Positions 24,010 through 35,904 of a DNA stretch of 64,000 bases are shown piece by piece. The position numbers and the translations under genes were made by a program. Within the stretch, counting starts at the first letter, position 1. Each line of letters starts with the position of its first letter. A model generated the notes under the pieces. It searched no databases. It was not told where the DNA came from and was given only the letters and a program-made list of their open reading frames with translations. Origin of the DNA: Hypericum androsaemum (lineage: Eukaryota; Streptophyta; Magnoliopsida; Malpighiales; Hypericaceae); assembly GCA_963995505.1 (NCBI GenBank), contig OZ023198.1:10965141-11029140 (forward strand), read 5' to 3'.

Positions 24010-26826
24010 ATGGCGGTGGACGCGTCGAGAGAAGCGGGAGCTCCGGCGTCGCATTTGGCCGGCGTTACGGCTGCTCATAGGAACTTCTTCGGTAGGAGTC
24101 TCAGCTCCGCCATTTCCCTCTTTTACATTTCACGCTCTTATTATTATTATTTTTTTGCTGCAAAAATAAGCACGGATTATTAGTTCAAATGTTGCTGATT
24201 AGATCGCCTTAGATCAACGTTAAAGCGTTTTTGATTAATTAATTTTTGTTGAAGTGTGGAGAGAGTTTATGTGGGGAGGAATAGCTGGTGCGTTTGGGGA
24301 AGGGATGATGCATCCTGTGGATACCGTGAAGACTCGGATCCAGAGCCAGGCCATTCTTAGCGGTGCGCAGGTTAGTGCGTTTTGGATTGGATCGGTCGTT
24401 TCGTTTTCCGGAGGTTTCTTTTGGCTGCTCAGTTTGTGTGGGGATTTATTTGGGGTTGGCAGAGCCAGAAGAGCATTCTGCAGATGGTCCGTGCCGTGTG
24501 GGCTGCTGATGGACTCAGAGGTACGTGGTCGTGAATCTCTGTTGTTTTATCATTTGCATATACGTACTTGTTTTTGGTAGTGTAGCATGTGTTATTTACC
24601 CTCTTTGTGTTTGTTGTTAGGTACACTAATATGCTTTTCGTTCGGTTGTTGCGGAGCTAGTGTGCACTTAGTCTAAATTGGTTGTTCGTTTAGGCTTCTA
24701 CAGAGGAATTAGTCCAGGGGTTACTGGATCTCTTGCGACTGGGGCGACTTATTTTGGTTTTATCGAGTCTACTAAGAACTGGATTGAGGAATCACACCCT
24801 ACCCTTGGGGGCCATTGGGCCCACTTCATTGCTGGAGCCATTGGTAAGACTGGCACATTCCTCTACTTTTTGTACTTCAATTCCCATTCATGCATAGAGA
24901 ACGCCTTTATGCAAATTTGGTGGTTTTCACGTGTTCGAACATGTACTAGGTTTTGACTTTATGTATTGTTGTTCTTCATTCATTTCAGGAGATACGCTTG
25001 GTTCTTTTGTGTACGTTCCTTGTGAAGTGATGAAGCTGCGAATGCAGGTTCAAGGAACCAGAGCATCATGGGCTTCTGCTGTACTGAAAGACGGCATTCC
25101 CAATAACTCTTGCCACCAAATGTATGGCTATTATACAGGGATGTTTCAGGCTGGGAGTTCGATATTGTCAGAGCAGGGGCCAAGAGGGTTGTATGCCGGG
25201 TAAACATTCTGGAATATCACTACAAAATTGATTACATTTTCTTGTGTTGAAGAGCATAATTTCAGATTCCTTGTCAATCACAAACTTTGAGCTAGTGCTT
25301 ATTTGGTACTGTTGTCTAGTGAATTTTGTGAAATATTTAGTAGGTTTTGATAAGCAACTTAGCAGCTACTTTTTCCACCAAATCTTATTATTTAATCTTT
25401 TTCTATTTGATCTCAACTTGGATCAGTTTTGTGTTTTGATGCCTGGTCTGCGTTGTCAGTTGCATGTTGTCATACTAATTTAATTGCCACTTTCTATTAC
25501 TGACCAATGATCAGAAACATGTTAAATAGCAAAACTCCTTTATAGTGGATGTAAATTTTATCATATCAGTTTCTAGCAGTTAATTTCTTGTGGAAGTATT
25601 TGTCAGGCACGCCATGTCTTAGGCTTCTATCGTTCAAATGTATAAGTTTTCCCTGTTTGCTGAATATCTTGGCAGATACTGGTCCACGCTTGCAAGGGAT
25701 GTGCCATTTGCCGGTCTAATGGTATGTAGATTGAACTTGAAATAATAATACGTTTTAGTTGTCTGGGATCTTTTTCTGCAGTGATTTGTAAGTCTAATTG
25801 AAAAAATGGGACTGGCGGGGCTTTTGGCAGGTCATGTTTTATGAAGCATTGAAAGATGTGACAGAATATGGAAAGGAAAGGTGGTCACCAGCTTTAGGTT
25901 ACCAATTGAACCACTCTGTTGAGGGTCTTTTCCTAGGAGGTGTGGCTGGTGGTATGTGCTCTCCTGTACCCGTGCTTCTAGTTCTGCCAGAGGATGCATG
26001 AATCTAAGGGAGTTTGTTTTCTCTAGTCCTGATCACTTAAGATATTTGAGGTTTGTGATTAAGATATTAATGGCCGCGCAATAAGTTAGACTTTTGTTGA
26101 TTTGAGGCATCACGGTTAAAGAATTTATGCATGGTATCACAGTTTTGGGAGCTTGCCATACTTTGGCATGCAGCTGCTCCTTCCAGGGAAATTAATTTTG
26201 GATTTGCTAAATTATGTGTAGGTCTCAGTGCATACCTAACCACTCCTCTAGATGTCATTAAAACAAGATTACAAGTACAGGGCGCAACCACGAGGTAAAT
26301 GGTTCTTTTGATTTTTGTGTTTATATGTGAGATACATTGAACAGATTGCTTTCCCAGATTAAATTTCTGTTGTAGATGGAGTGCACCTCCAATCACTCTT
26401 TGATTTTAAGTAGACAAGATGCTCCGCATGTGCAGTTTTTGTTGATTTGTTGTGAAAACGCCCTTTCCGTGGTTGAAGGAAAAGTGAACAATCTCTTGTA
26501 GAGAAAAAAAGGGGGAAAATTTTAATGATAGCTCTAGTTTTGAGATTTCGGTTGGAAGAAAGATATGTTGATCATCGAATTGGATTCTCAGGTACAATGG
26601 CTGGTCAGATGCAATTCTTCGGATCTGGAGGAGTGAAGGTATTAAAGGACTATTCAGGGGCAGCGTCCCCAGGATAACATGGTATTTCCCAGCCTCTGCT
26701 CTAACCTTCATGGCAGTCGAGTTCCTCAGAGACCGATTCAACGAGCAAACAGACGACAAAGAGGCACATGAAACCGCAACCTTGTCGATCGAGAAAAAGG
26801 GATCTTCTTTGCCTGAGGTAGCTTAG
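24010..26826 (+). CDS. Mitochondrial substrate carrier family protein
   Basis: Nine coding exons (24010-24091, 24255-24370, 24463-24520, 24694-24843, 24989-25199, 25676-25721, 25831-25951, 26222-26294, 26592-26826) join in phase to 363 residues. The protein has the three-fold carrier repeat with the signature PxDxxK/R in each part: HPVDTVKTR, VPCEVMKLR and TPLDVIKTR, each followed by a GxxGLxRG-like stretch (GLRGFYRG, GPRGLYAG, GIKGLFRG). Such carriers have six membrane helices and exchange small metabolites across the inner mitochondrial membrane. It resembles the plant At1g74240-type group; its substrate is unknown to me, although S-adenosylmethionine and iron carriers are relatives. The C-terminal 35 residues are polar and extend past the last helix. 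Confidence 0.93.
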
Positions 26827-27230
26827 TGTAAATCCAACATTCTGGTCCTGATATTTTTCCCAGGATGGCTGTTCAACCGCGCCAAAGTAAACATCTCAAT
26901 CGGTATACACAATTCAAATTTCTTAGATGCTGCAACAATCTGGAAATATTAGAGTTGGCCCTTCCAAAAACTTCTGTATAGCGTAGAATTATACATCTCC
27001 AACTTCAGATTAGCTGAAATTGTTGTCCAAATTACCGATTCCGATATGTTTTTGCATCCAAACAATTTCCCTACAAGGTGTAGTTTCTGGTTTAATGATC
27101 AATTGAAATGTTGCTGGAGGGTAAAGCAATTCTTCGCTTGGGTGAAGCAATTTTGTCAATGAAAGTTTAAGTTGAGATTAACTGACATTCCCGCAAAATA
27201 TCCAGAGGTGTTAAGACATACATCGGATAT
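26827..27230. other. 3' flank of the carrier gene
   Basis: Presumably contains the carrier 3' untranslated region and polyadenylation site; no further feature recognised. Confidence 0.5.
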
Positions 27231-28490
27231 TTAACGTACGGGGTCGGCACATCCCGAAAAAGAGACCGAAGTACTACCAGACTCCAGACACGAGGCCGCA
27301 TCCCGGATAAACTCACTTGCTGCTTCTAGGTCGGGTCTCTCAAGAGCAAACATAGACTGGACCCTCTCGAGGTCTTCGGTGGCCCGATCGTGTCGCGCGT
27401 TCACGACTTTGAATGTGGTCTCGTGAAATTCAGCAACCACTCGAGCGATGTTGTCTCGGTGCTGCACAGTTTCGTCCAAACGCACCTGAAGCTCAGCTTT
27501 CTTTTGGTGTACTCGAAGCTTGGCCAGTTCTTCTTCTTCTTGAATGATGCGACGGAGTTCCTCCCTCTGTAGCTTGTGCCTGAGCTTGAGATCCCAGTAT
27601 TCAGTTGCCAGCTCCTTCACACGCGCGTCCACTTCCTCGAGAGCCTTGTCGCTCCCCCGCTTAGCTGCTTCTAGGAATGCAATATGCTCAAGATAGAATA
27701 GAAGTAAGAAGTGCCTGGCGGACAAGAAGAGAGTCAATCAAAAGTAGGGAGAAACTCGGATGTTCTATCTAACGAGCCAAGCGTACTCATACTTAGCGAC
27801 AAAGGAGCCAATGTGGTAATGGAGCTGGGAGACTGTCCATTTGCTCCGTGGATAGAGACCCGGCACCGTGCATTTTCAGGAAGCTAAGAGATGATCGAAC
27901 GTCAGAAGGCACTTCAACCCTGACTCGAAAATACTCGATCACATCGGTATAATACTTGGCTACAATGGCAAGAGCAGCGCGGACTTCATCAACACTCGCC
28001 GAATCAGTGGGAAGCGCGCTTCGGGCAGGTGCACTTGGAGTTGGTGCAGGTGGAGTGCGCTGATTGATGAAGAACTTTGCTCCCATGCTCTCGAGCATTG
28101 CCTGCCAAAAGATAAAGTGAGTCCGAGGGTGACGATAAAAATTGACTTTCTTACTAAGACAGGATCATGCTCATCATCATCGTCCTCAGGATCATCGGGG
28201 GAGGTGATAACGGGAGCAGAAGTGGGGGCAGCCATTGGCGCAGATTCATGTATTAAGATGGATGGCCTTGGAGGCTGGAGTCGGGCGAGAGCAGGCACAT
28301 GAGTCGTACTAGCCTGTGATTCTTGCGCCGGGGCTCCTGGAGTGACATCTTCAAGCGAAATCGTCGATATTCTTGAGGACAGAGCTGCAGTCAAAGGAGG
28401 TACCCTGGTTGATGTAACCTTTTGGCTGGTCAACTTTAATGGTAACTCATCTGCGAGCATGGACCAATGAGTACTCCACGTTTTGCGTAC
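27231..28490 (-). pseudogene. Unknown coiled-coil gene, 3' part only
   Basis: On the minus strand, a possible exon 28490-28155 (112 codons, Pro/Ala/Ser-rich, then an acidic run DDPEDDDDEHD) is followed by 28101-27793 and by about 27690-27231. The last part encodes a long charged helix (QREELRRIIQEEEELAKLRV) with coiled-coil character. The middle part reaches a TAA at 27793-27795, so the three pieces do not form one clean frame. Beginning and promoter are not seen; the upstream end runs straight into the deacetylase gene end. The composition resembles the tails of plant transposon-related mobile-domain proteins, which is only a guess. A shorter copy of its 5' edge recurs at about 37190-37290. 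Confidence 0.45.
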
Positions 28491-28599
28491 CTGGAGAAGA
28501 AAGAATAGCATGCCTTAGCAGAAGTAGAGAGATCTAAATCATTAGTTTGGGTACTCAATTGAAGCATCGATGAACAAGCAAAGACTGCAATTGCAGATA

Positions 28600-28679
28600 T
28601 CATTCTCTTACCGCTTGTATAACGCGCCATGTTGACTCCAATGGATAAGCCTCTGAAGATCCAGAGGCGAGCTTGCCAT
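28600..28679 (-). pseudogene. Orphaned 3' end of deacetylase copy 1
   Basis: This is the final stretch of the last deacetylase exon, cut off from the rest by the solo LTR at 28680-30195. It still reads in the old frame to a TGA at 28602-28600, matching the intact last exon of copy 2 (37512-37330). Confidence 0.85.
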
Positions 28680-30195
28680 TGATGTACGCAAAATTGCAAA
28701 CAATTAAACGTATAAGCAAATAGTATAGTGGTAAGTAAGGTTCTTAGAACTGAGGGTTAAACACTAAATCAAAGCAAGTAATTGTGTGAAGCGGAAAAAT
28801 TAAAGTTTTATAATGATTGTGAAAGGTCGCAAGTAAATAAACGAGATCAAAAACGTAAATAAAAGACGAGTTGTAAATCAATGGAGATAAACGAGTACGA
28901 TACCCTTATGGACTACCCATCTATGTTGAGACTATGGTTTTCATGAAGTTCTAACTAGTATCCGGAGTGTTCTAATGCATCTCCCTAACACTTCTGCTCA
29001 TTAGGATGACAAAACTAAGCTAGAGTAGTTCATGATTACTAATCAACACTTCCGCTCATTAATTAGACCAAAAACTAAACTAAACTCAATTATGAAGTTA
29101 ACTCCTAGCGGGTTATCCCTTAGTATCAAGATTCCTCATTAATACTTTAAGACATGTCAATTGACTCTTCCGTTGATTCTAATGCCTTCCGGTCTATTAT
29201 TATCAACTAAATATCAGAATCTAAGTGATCAAGTTAGATTAAACATTAAGATCATCAATTGACAACTACTACGAAAGATAATCAAACCATAGCTAACATA
29301 GACGAGTAATCACATAATTAGGGCATCGCACTCACAAGAGAACTACTCGCTAAGCACTCGCTAAGCATGTTAACAAAGTACAATAGATTAATGAAGAACA
29401 TGATAGCAATTAACATAAAGGTAGAGATAGAGAAAGCTTAGTCGTGATGATCAAGCTTTGCCAATCCTTTCCCCGTGCTAACTGGAATCGTGGCTTTATT
29501 AAGCTCTAAAGGCTGTGTCAAAGTTGTAGTAGTAACATATCCAAAACGTCCTTTGCCTAAGAAACTAAGGGCTATATATATAGCCAAAAGTCTAACTAAA
29601 AATTAGGAAAACTTAGAAGAGGTTAAGCTAAATTGGAAGTCTTGCTGGCCAATTAATAATATAACTAATATAACTTAGGTCCTAACGCCGAAATAGGAGG
29701 CCAAAAGTCGAATATAACTAAAACAAATCGAGTCTCCGTGTAAAAAGGAAATCTGAAAAAAACACGTCGTCGAGGCCTGGCGCCCGCCAGCTGAACCTTC
29801 TGTAACAGACTTGGTGCCCGCCGGGTCGCTGATCAGCTTTGTCGCATCTTTATATTTTGCAGTTTTGACCCTCTTTCACTTCGAATTTGGCTTCGACTAT
29901 AAAAGACGAAATGTAGATATTTCTTCAAGCTTTCCAACGGTATCTCATTTGATGCAATCGGACACTCGAGCCGAAAGTTATGACTCTTGCAATATGGTCT
30001 CTCGAATTCACCCCTCGAACGACCTCCATTGAGCTCCAATTTCCTACAAAATATGACGATGGGTAGAAATCCATTCCCGAACATAAATATACTAAAATGA
30101 TCATAAGACTTGACATGACATGATGAATATAACTTAAAATATGACTAAACACGCACGAAATATATGACAAAATATGAACGTTTACACACTCATCA
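28680..30195. mobile_element. Solo LTR, 1516 bp
   Basis: Starts tgatg and ends catca (the TG...CA rule with a 5-bp inverted end) and is flanked by a perfect 5-bp direct repeat, gccat, at 28675-28679 and 30196-30200. The uninterrupted sequence in deacetylase copy 2 (cgagcttgccatcaag) confirms the empty site. No coding domains are inside, so it is a solo LTR, probably left by recombination between two LTRs of a full element. Relatives in the window: 1836-2268 and 42269-43878, all in the same orientation. Confidence 0.93.
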
Positions 30196-33017
30196 GCCAT
30201 CAAGAAAAACTTCCATGCATGCAAGAAAAGACTTTGCAATAGAGTCGAGATTATACCCTCCTAATGCCAGCACAATTCGGCCTTGCGCAAAATCCATCAA
30301 CTGAAAAGATAGAATAGCATCAGAGGAGACCTGAAGAGATGTTATGAAAATGCCCAAATCATCCAACATAAATCACAATTTCGGACAGTCAAAATGAAAG
30401 ACAAAAAATCGACATATCGCAGCAGATGCAAAGTTACAGGTACGTGATGATTGAATAAGATGTTATGACCAATATAACAAAAGAGGTCATTATGGATTTC
30501 TAACCTTCTTCAACATCTCAGAGTATCCATGGGGTGTGACAAGACAACCACCAAGAGGATCGCCAACGGCTGTTCCAAGATTATAAGGCATGGTAGAATT
30601 AGCAAGAGAGAACTCATTTGTAACATGGAAACACTCAACATAAAAAAAGATTTTGTTTCTCCAAGTGAGGTAAATGGTTAAAGAACACTGAGAAAATCAC
30701 CACAAAGGAAACATAATAGCTTTAGGTTGAAAATATGGACATTTTCTGTCTCAAATTCAGTCGAGGGTGCACCAGGATCATGCAATCAATTAGGAAGAAC
30801 AGAGGAGGAACAGCAAAGCAATCAATTAGGAAGAAGAAAGAAGATAAAGCAGATAATAGAAGAGCAATGAAACCTGCATCAAATCCAGCAGACACAATAA
30901 TCAAATTAGGATCAAATTCCTTGGCAACAGGGATCAGGATATGGTCCCAAACAGCAAGATAATCTGCATCACCGCATCGACCATTCTCCCAAGGAACATT
31001 TATGTTATATCCAGCACCTTTTCCTTCTCCGATCTTGGTGTAGAAACCATCATCATTAGCTGGATAGAAATTGCCGAAGTCATGCCTACATAAACTCACA
31101 ATCCATCAGAAGACAGAACACCAACAGAAAAAATGGAGCAAACAAAGAGAATGAAGCCAAAGATTTCAACAAAAGGAAAAGAAAAAAGACGAAGGCTATG
31201 GTTAGTTGATTAATGACCTAACAATGTCAATTTTAAAAACAAAATCTAAAAAACACTTTTTCGGACCAGATTTTATCTAGCATATAGCAGTCAGTTTGAC
31301 CATATCTTTGAAAGTCGAAAACAAAGTCAGAAAGAAATGAGCAAAAATTTGCATGTCGAGCCATTTGCCATTTAGCTATAAAACAGCTACTAAAAACAAA
31401 GTTGACATATTGAGGGCTTCCAGAGATATGGTAAGTACATCATATGACTCAAACATCATAATTCAAGTCATACCTGTGGACAGAGAAGAACAGGACGCGA
31501 GAATCCTCCCAAAACATCTTTTGAGTACCGTTACCGTGATGAACATGCCAGTCAACAATCAAAATCTTTTTAATCCCCAATTCTGGCTGCATCATGATAC
31601 CAGAGACAGTTAAAGCGCCAAGATAATGGAATGCAGGGCATACAGGCCAACAAGTAAGAAAACTTGCTCACTTTCCCATCCAAAAGGAAGCTTGCTGCAA
31701 CAGCAACATTATTGAATAGGCAAAATCCCATCGGCTTTTGACATTCAGCGTGATGTCCGGGTGGCCTGACTATAGCGGCAGCAGAATTTAATTCCCCTTT
31801 TGCAACTCTTTGAGCAACCTAATATGGAAATAAATGGACATTCAAAGAAATTGCCAAGAAACATATTTAGGCCATCTTTATTCTATTTCAATGACTACAA
31901 CAGAGTGCAATAACGGAACAAACTAGAATGCGGTTGCCTTAACATCGACAGCAACGTTCATGTAGAATCTTTAGACTCAAAAGTCATATTCCATTCATGA
32001 GCAGCTTAAACTACAGATAAGGTCCATCAATCAGAAAAAGCATTCGTTCGAAAAACCAACAACAACGGAGCATTTAATTTAAAGAATCGTCTGGCTGCAA
32101 ACTGTACCTCTACCACAGAACCAGCAGCTAAATAGGCAGATTCCTTGGATCCCTTGTTAAAGTATATGGAGTCGAACTTGGAAGCAGTTCTATTTCTCCG
32201 GGCATCAAACACTTTGGTACTTATATTCTTAATCAACTTAGCATGGTTCTTCGAATGAACCCCCAGCAAATACTTATCTTCAACTTCTTTCCCGCCGATC
32301 ACCACACACCTGAATGCACATCAAACCCGGAAAATAAACAGGCGGAAAAAAAAAACCACCAACATCAGCTCATCAACAGGCACACCAAAATGGCAGACCT
32401 CCAAGTCAATGAGGGTGCAACCACAATTTCTAATAAAGATTGAAACTTTCATCAACCCATCTGAAAAGCAAACCAAACCCAATAACCCTAATATAGGAAC
32501 CAACCAACAAGCTCCTGGAAAAATGTAAACTTTTCTCCTTACTCACACAAGCATAAAAAGAAAAAAACCAAGCTAAGAGCCAAAATTTCCGATAAAGATC
32601 AAGACTTTCATCAACCCCATCCACAAACAAACCAAACCCAGTTCCCCCCATATACAAGAACCAACCTAACCAGCTCAGGAAAAATGCCAACTTTCCTCCC
32701 TACTCGCACAAACATAAACGAAAAACTCCAAGCTAAGAGTACTGTCGGGTTCTATTTTAAGGACGAGTCTTCAAATAATATCTTTTTGTCATGTTTGAAC
32801 CCGACATTTGTCCCCAGGACTTCCTCGAGTGAATACAAGTCTCTCACCGTTGCGGGATTTTGTGGAGGAGGAGGTGGTTCCAAATAGCCCTAATCCGGTC
32901 GGGGTTCTCCGGGTGGGCCTCGCCGTCGGGAGTGTCATGCTCACACATCCTCTCATCGTATACTATCCCCACCCTCCCTCCTCTTCCGACCGAGCCTTTG
33001 TCATCCGCCTCTCCCAT
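30193..33017 (-). CDS. Class II histone deacetylase (HDA5/HDA18-like), copy 1, truncated and altered
   Basis: Seven exons on the minus strand (33017-32848, 32309-32108, 31818-31672, 31586-31474, 31085-30874, 30569-30505, 30300-30196) join in phase. Family blocks: [20 protein letters not shown] near the N-terminus, RPPGHH (His146, His147), [17 protein letters not shown] and VSAGFDAG. Class II deacetylases remove acetyl groups from lysines using a zinc ion. Oddities: the zinc-ligand aspartate of DWDVHH is histidine here (His187, in DWHVHH); the conserved LEGGY block is LGGY, one residue short; and the solo LTR in the last exon supplies a TGA right at its border (30195-30193). The predicted product is 338 residues, about 24 shorter than before insertion. 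It may be an expressed pseudo-enzyme or a recent pseudogene. Confidence 0.82.
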
Positions 33018-33059
33018 TCTTTGACCTTGTCAACGCTCTCTCTCTCTCTGTCTCCCTAG

Positions 33060-33479
33060 CTTCGGCTCTTTTGAAAAGTTTCCTTTTTTTTTCCTCCTTC
33101 AGCTCGGGAGGCTTTTGGAGGGAACGACTCTTCAGTTTTTGATATATTTTTCCTATTAACAACATATCGTGTGATGCCACGTGTATAGCGAAGCTTGGTA
33201 GAATTACCAATTTTGCGTTCAGGACATTTAGTTTAAATTGGTATTTGAGTCCCTCGAATTTTGACAACATACAGTCTCGAGCAGCTACCCAGACCACTTG
33301 ACACATCAGCTTTTCGTGTCCAAATATCATGCCAAGTTGCAACATAGCAATGACTCACATAATGACATGGCAAGGCAAAAATTCGAAAATTACAAGGACT
33401 CGAATACCGATTTTAAACCACACATCCTAAATGCAAAATCTGTGATACTACAGGGTAAAAAAATGTGTACTTTTCCTAA
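33060..33479. other. Upstream region of deacetylase copy 1
   Basis: Directly upstream of the copy 1 start codon; a CT tract at 33039-33056 (GA on the coding strand) may mark the leader. Partly shared with 48060-48240 in unit 2. Confidence 0.5.
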
Positions 33480-33488
33480 TTAAATAAA

Positions 33489-34252
33489 GAGTAAATTATC
33501 CCAAGTTCCTTACTTTATGTACAAATTATGATTGCAATTTTTGCTATTTTAAATATTATTTTGTTGTGTTCGTTCTTTGGTTAAATGTTAGTCTCTGACA
33601 TTTTAATTTTAAATAGTTTATCCATTATGACGCATTTGATTTCCCAAAGAGTATTTTGATTTATTTTCTCCATTTTTTATTAATATAATTTGGTTTTCTT
33701 CTTGTTAAAAACAAATTGTGCCTTAAGTCTAGCTATCTTACTGATATCTAGAAAGATTTCAGAGTTTGACTCAATTTGGTATCGTTCTGGCGGCACGCAC
33801 TGAAAGAGTATTTTACCTAGATGTCTAGTCAACTGTTAAGCCTCAATATATTTCGGAGTCACTGACTGACGTCATTGGTCACCTTGGTTTTGAAGGGTTG
33901 AAGATGATGGGCAGAGATTCGAAGACCGGGGGTAGAGGTTTGGAGAAGACGGGTGGAGGGAGTGGAGGTGGCAGCGATAAGCCACACGTGGTAGCAGATC
34001 CAGATGGTGAGGGAGTGGAGACGATGCTAGTTTTCTGAGTGTTGTAGTGGAGGCACCCGAGCAGGAGAAGACAATCAGGAGGGGTATAATAGTCTTTTCT
34101 AAAATAAATAAATATAGACTGACTGATGACGTCAGCTAGAGACCCGAGATCAACATTAAACCAAAGAACAATGATGGCAAAATAATAGTTAAAATAGCAG
34201 GGTCCGCAATCGTAATTTGTGCATAGAGCAGGGAACTAAAGGTAATTTTCTC
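33489..34252. mobile_element. Mutator-like non-autonomous element, 764 bp
   Basis: Long inverted ends of roughly 100 bp (the left gagtaaattatccc... pairs with the right ...ggtaattttctc) are flanked by a perfect 9-bp direct repeat, ttaaataaa, at 33480-33488 and 34253-34261. Nine-base target duplications with long inverted ends are typical of Mutator-like elements. No transposase is present. A GC-richer stretch at 33890-34080 could be captured host DNA but is not recognised. Confidence 0.87.
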
Positions 34253-34261
34253 TTAAATAAA

Positions 34262-34705
34262 TGATAGTTGTTACAAGTGATAAAATACTTAGATTCAATT
34301 GATAAAATTTTAGTTAAAATTGTAGGAATGTAAAATACATCATTAAACCAGATCCGATAGTGATCGATTATATGCTAGAGATTCACAAAAAAGTTGGCAA
34401 TATTATTAGTTTGTTTTTTTCTATCTTCTCTCGTTTTTTAAGAAGCATCTTCTCACGTATTAAAGTAAAACTTTATTAACTGATAAGAGTTGTGATTTAT
34501 TTAATGATTATTCAATTTTTTTGACACGTATGATAATTCAAATTTTGTGAATAGACATTTAGAAAATATCACTCGACAATTTTTGATTCTAACTATGAGA
34601 GATAAAAAATTATTCAACCAGAGGGGATAACGAACATCTAAATTTTATACAGTTCACGATATAAAAGTTTAGGGTATCTTGTCCGTTTTATTCATCGCGC
34701 TTTTC
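34262..34705. other. Non-coding AT-rich sequence of duplication unit 1
   Basis: Shares stretches with 48600-48720 of unit 2; no gene seen. Confidence 0.5.
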
Positions 34706-34995
34706 CCGCCATCTTACTGCCAATCTTGACCATCTGCCCGATCATATTCTTGTCGGCAATTCGGAAATGGACATAATCACCACAGTTTTCCACCATAGTT
34801 TTTCGGACCAAAATTTGTACGAATTTTATTTTTGCCAACACGATGAAAGAGAATTCAATCACAGATATCATACTATTCTTCCGATGTAGCTTCTGGAGAC
34901 TATGGTGGAGAACTGTGGTGATTACGTCCATTTCCAAATTGCTGACAAGAACTTGCTTGTGAAGATGGTCAAGATTGTCAGGAAGATGGTCAAGA
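34706..34995. repeat. Inverted duplication of a short gene-like fragment
   Basis: Arm 1 (about 34706-34798) and arm 2 (about 34902-34992) are reverse complements with scattered mismatches, separated by about 100 bp. Each arm can be read as MVENCGDYVHF followed by IADKN, on opposite strands. A transcript through it would fold into a long imperfect hairpin. Only the arm-2 side is preserved in unit 2 (about 48860-48945). The source gene is not recognised. Confidence 0.75.
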
Positions 34996-35695
34996 ATCTG
35001 CGACGCCTGCTTGAATCTGCTATTAAAAAAAGTGGGCTCAATCTACTTAGATTTTTTTTCCATCTACTGCGTTTATGGCGAGGAAAGTATTATATTTTTA
35101 TGGCTATTAAATTGGATTATTCATATCCAAAAAAATTGTAGATATCAAATATCGAATAATTTTACTTCAAATTTAGACAGTTAAATAATCAATTCAAATA
35201 GCTTAGATAATGACAATTTTTAAAAAATAAAATTGATCCTGGCATAGTCAAGGTTGGTAACATTATTATTATTTTTGTTTCTATCTTCTCACGCGATAAA
35301 GTAAAACTTGTTTCTACCAATAAAAAGAGTAAAACTTGTTCAATTAACAATCTAAATTTAATCAAAACTAATAATGTATGGTAAGTTAATCAAAACTCTG
35401 TCTCTTTTTTACCGAGCGAACTTGTCACCACAAAAACATATTTACCGTGTGTTTTCCTAGTGACTCGAATTTAACTGTAAGAAACGGGTTGAATAGGAGA
35501 ATCTAGATAAGAACGACACTCCCCACGTGATATGCATGCATCCAAGTAGGGTTTAGTAGTAGAAGAGAAACACACCTCTTTTTTATTTTTCGAATACAGA
35601 TTTGACGGAGGTCATAGACATAGGTGTATTATTGGTGTAATTTACCTTAAAAAAACAAAAGTAGAAACCCTAAGTCCCCCTTTAACTTTCCAGCA

Positions 35696-35850
35696 ATGAA
35701 ACTCCAAGTCCCAGCTGACCTACAAGACCATCTCCCCGTGACGTCTCCCGCGAGGACACCTCCGGCGATCTCATCTCCGATGCTGAGCATGTCGGTGATG
35801 CGGTAAGGGACGCTGAGAATGTCTTTGTTTTGTGCTTCAACTCTTTTCTT
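35696..35850 (+). pseudogene. Frameshifted copy of the exon at 52546-52689
   Basis: Starts ATGAAACTCCAAGTCCCAG and follows the exon at 52546, but an indel near 35748 shifts the frame, and the splice donor seen in the other copy is not preserved. See the intact copy for what can be said of the protein. Confidence 0.7.
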
Positions 35851-35904
35851 GCTTGGAGACTATGGAGAATTGCGCCTCGGAGAGAACACTATTCCTTAGT
35901 TCTT

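Larger units (their letters stand above)
28420..35830. repeat. Segmental duplication, unit 1
   Basis: Matches 37190-52690 in order and orientation: the edge of the coiled-coil gene, all deacetylase exons, the first deacetylase exon at about 33.0 kb (matching about 48.1 kb), the 34.7-35.4 kb non-coding part (matching 48.7-48.98 and 51.5-51.8 kb) and a plus-strand exon at 35.7 kb (matching 52.5 kb). Differences are mainly mobile insertions private to one unit. Confidence 0.85.

Noticed and set aside
24254..24580. Single-exon frame of 108 residues at the carrier gene
   Set aside because: It is exon 2 read through its donor into the intron; the spliced frame fits the carrier family.
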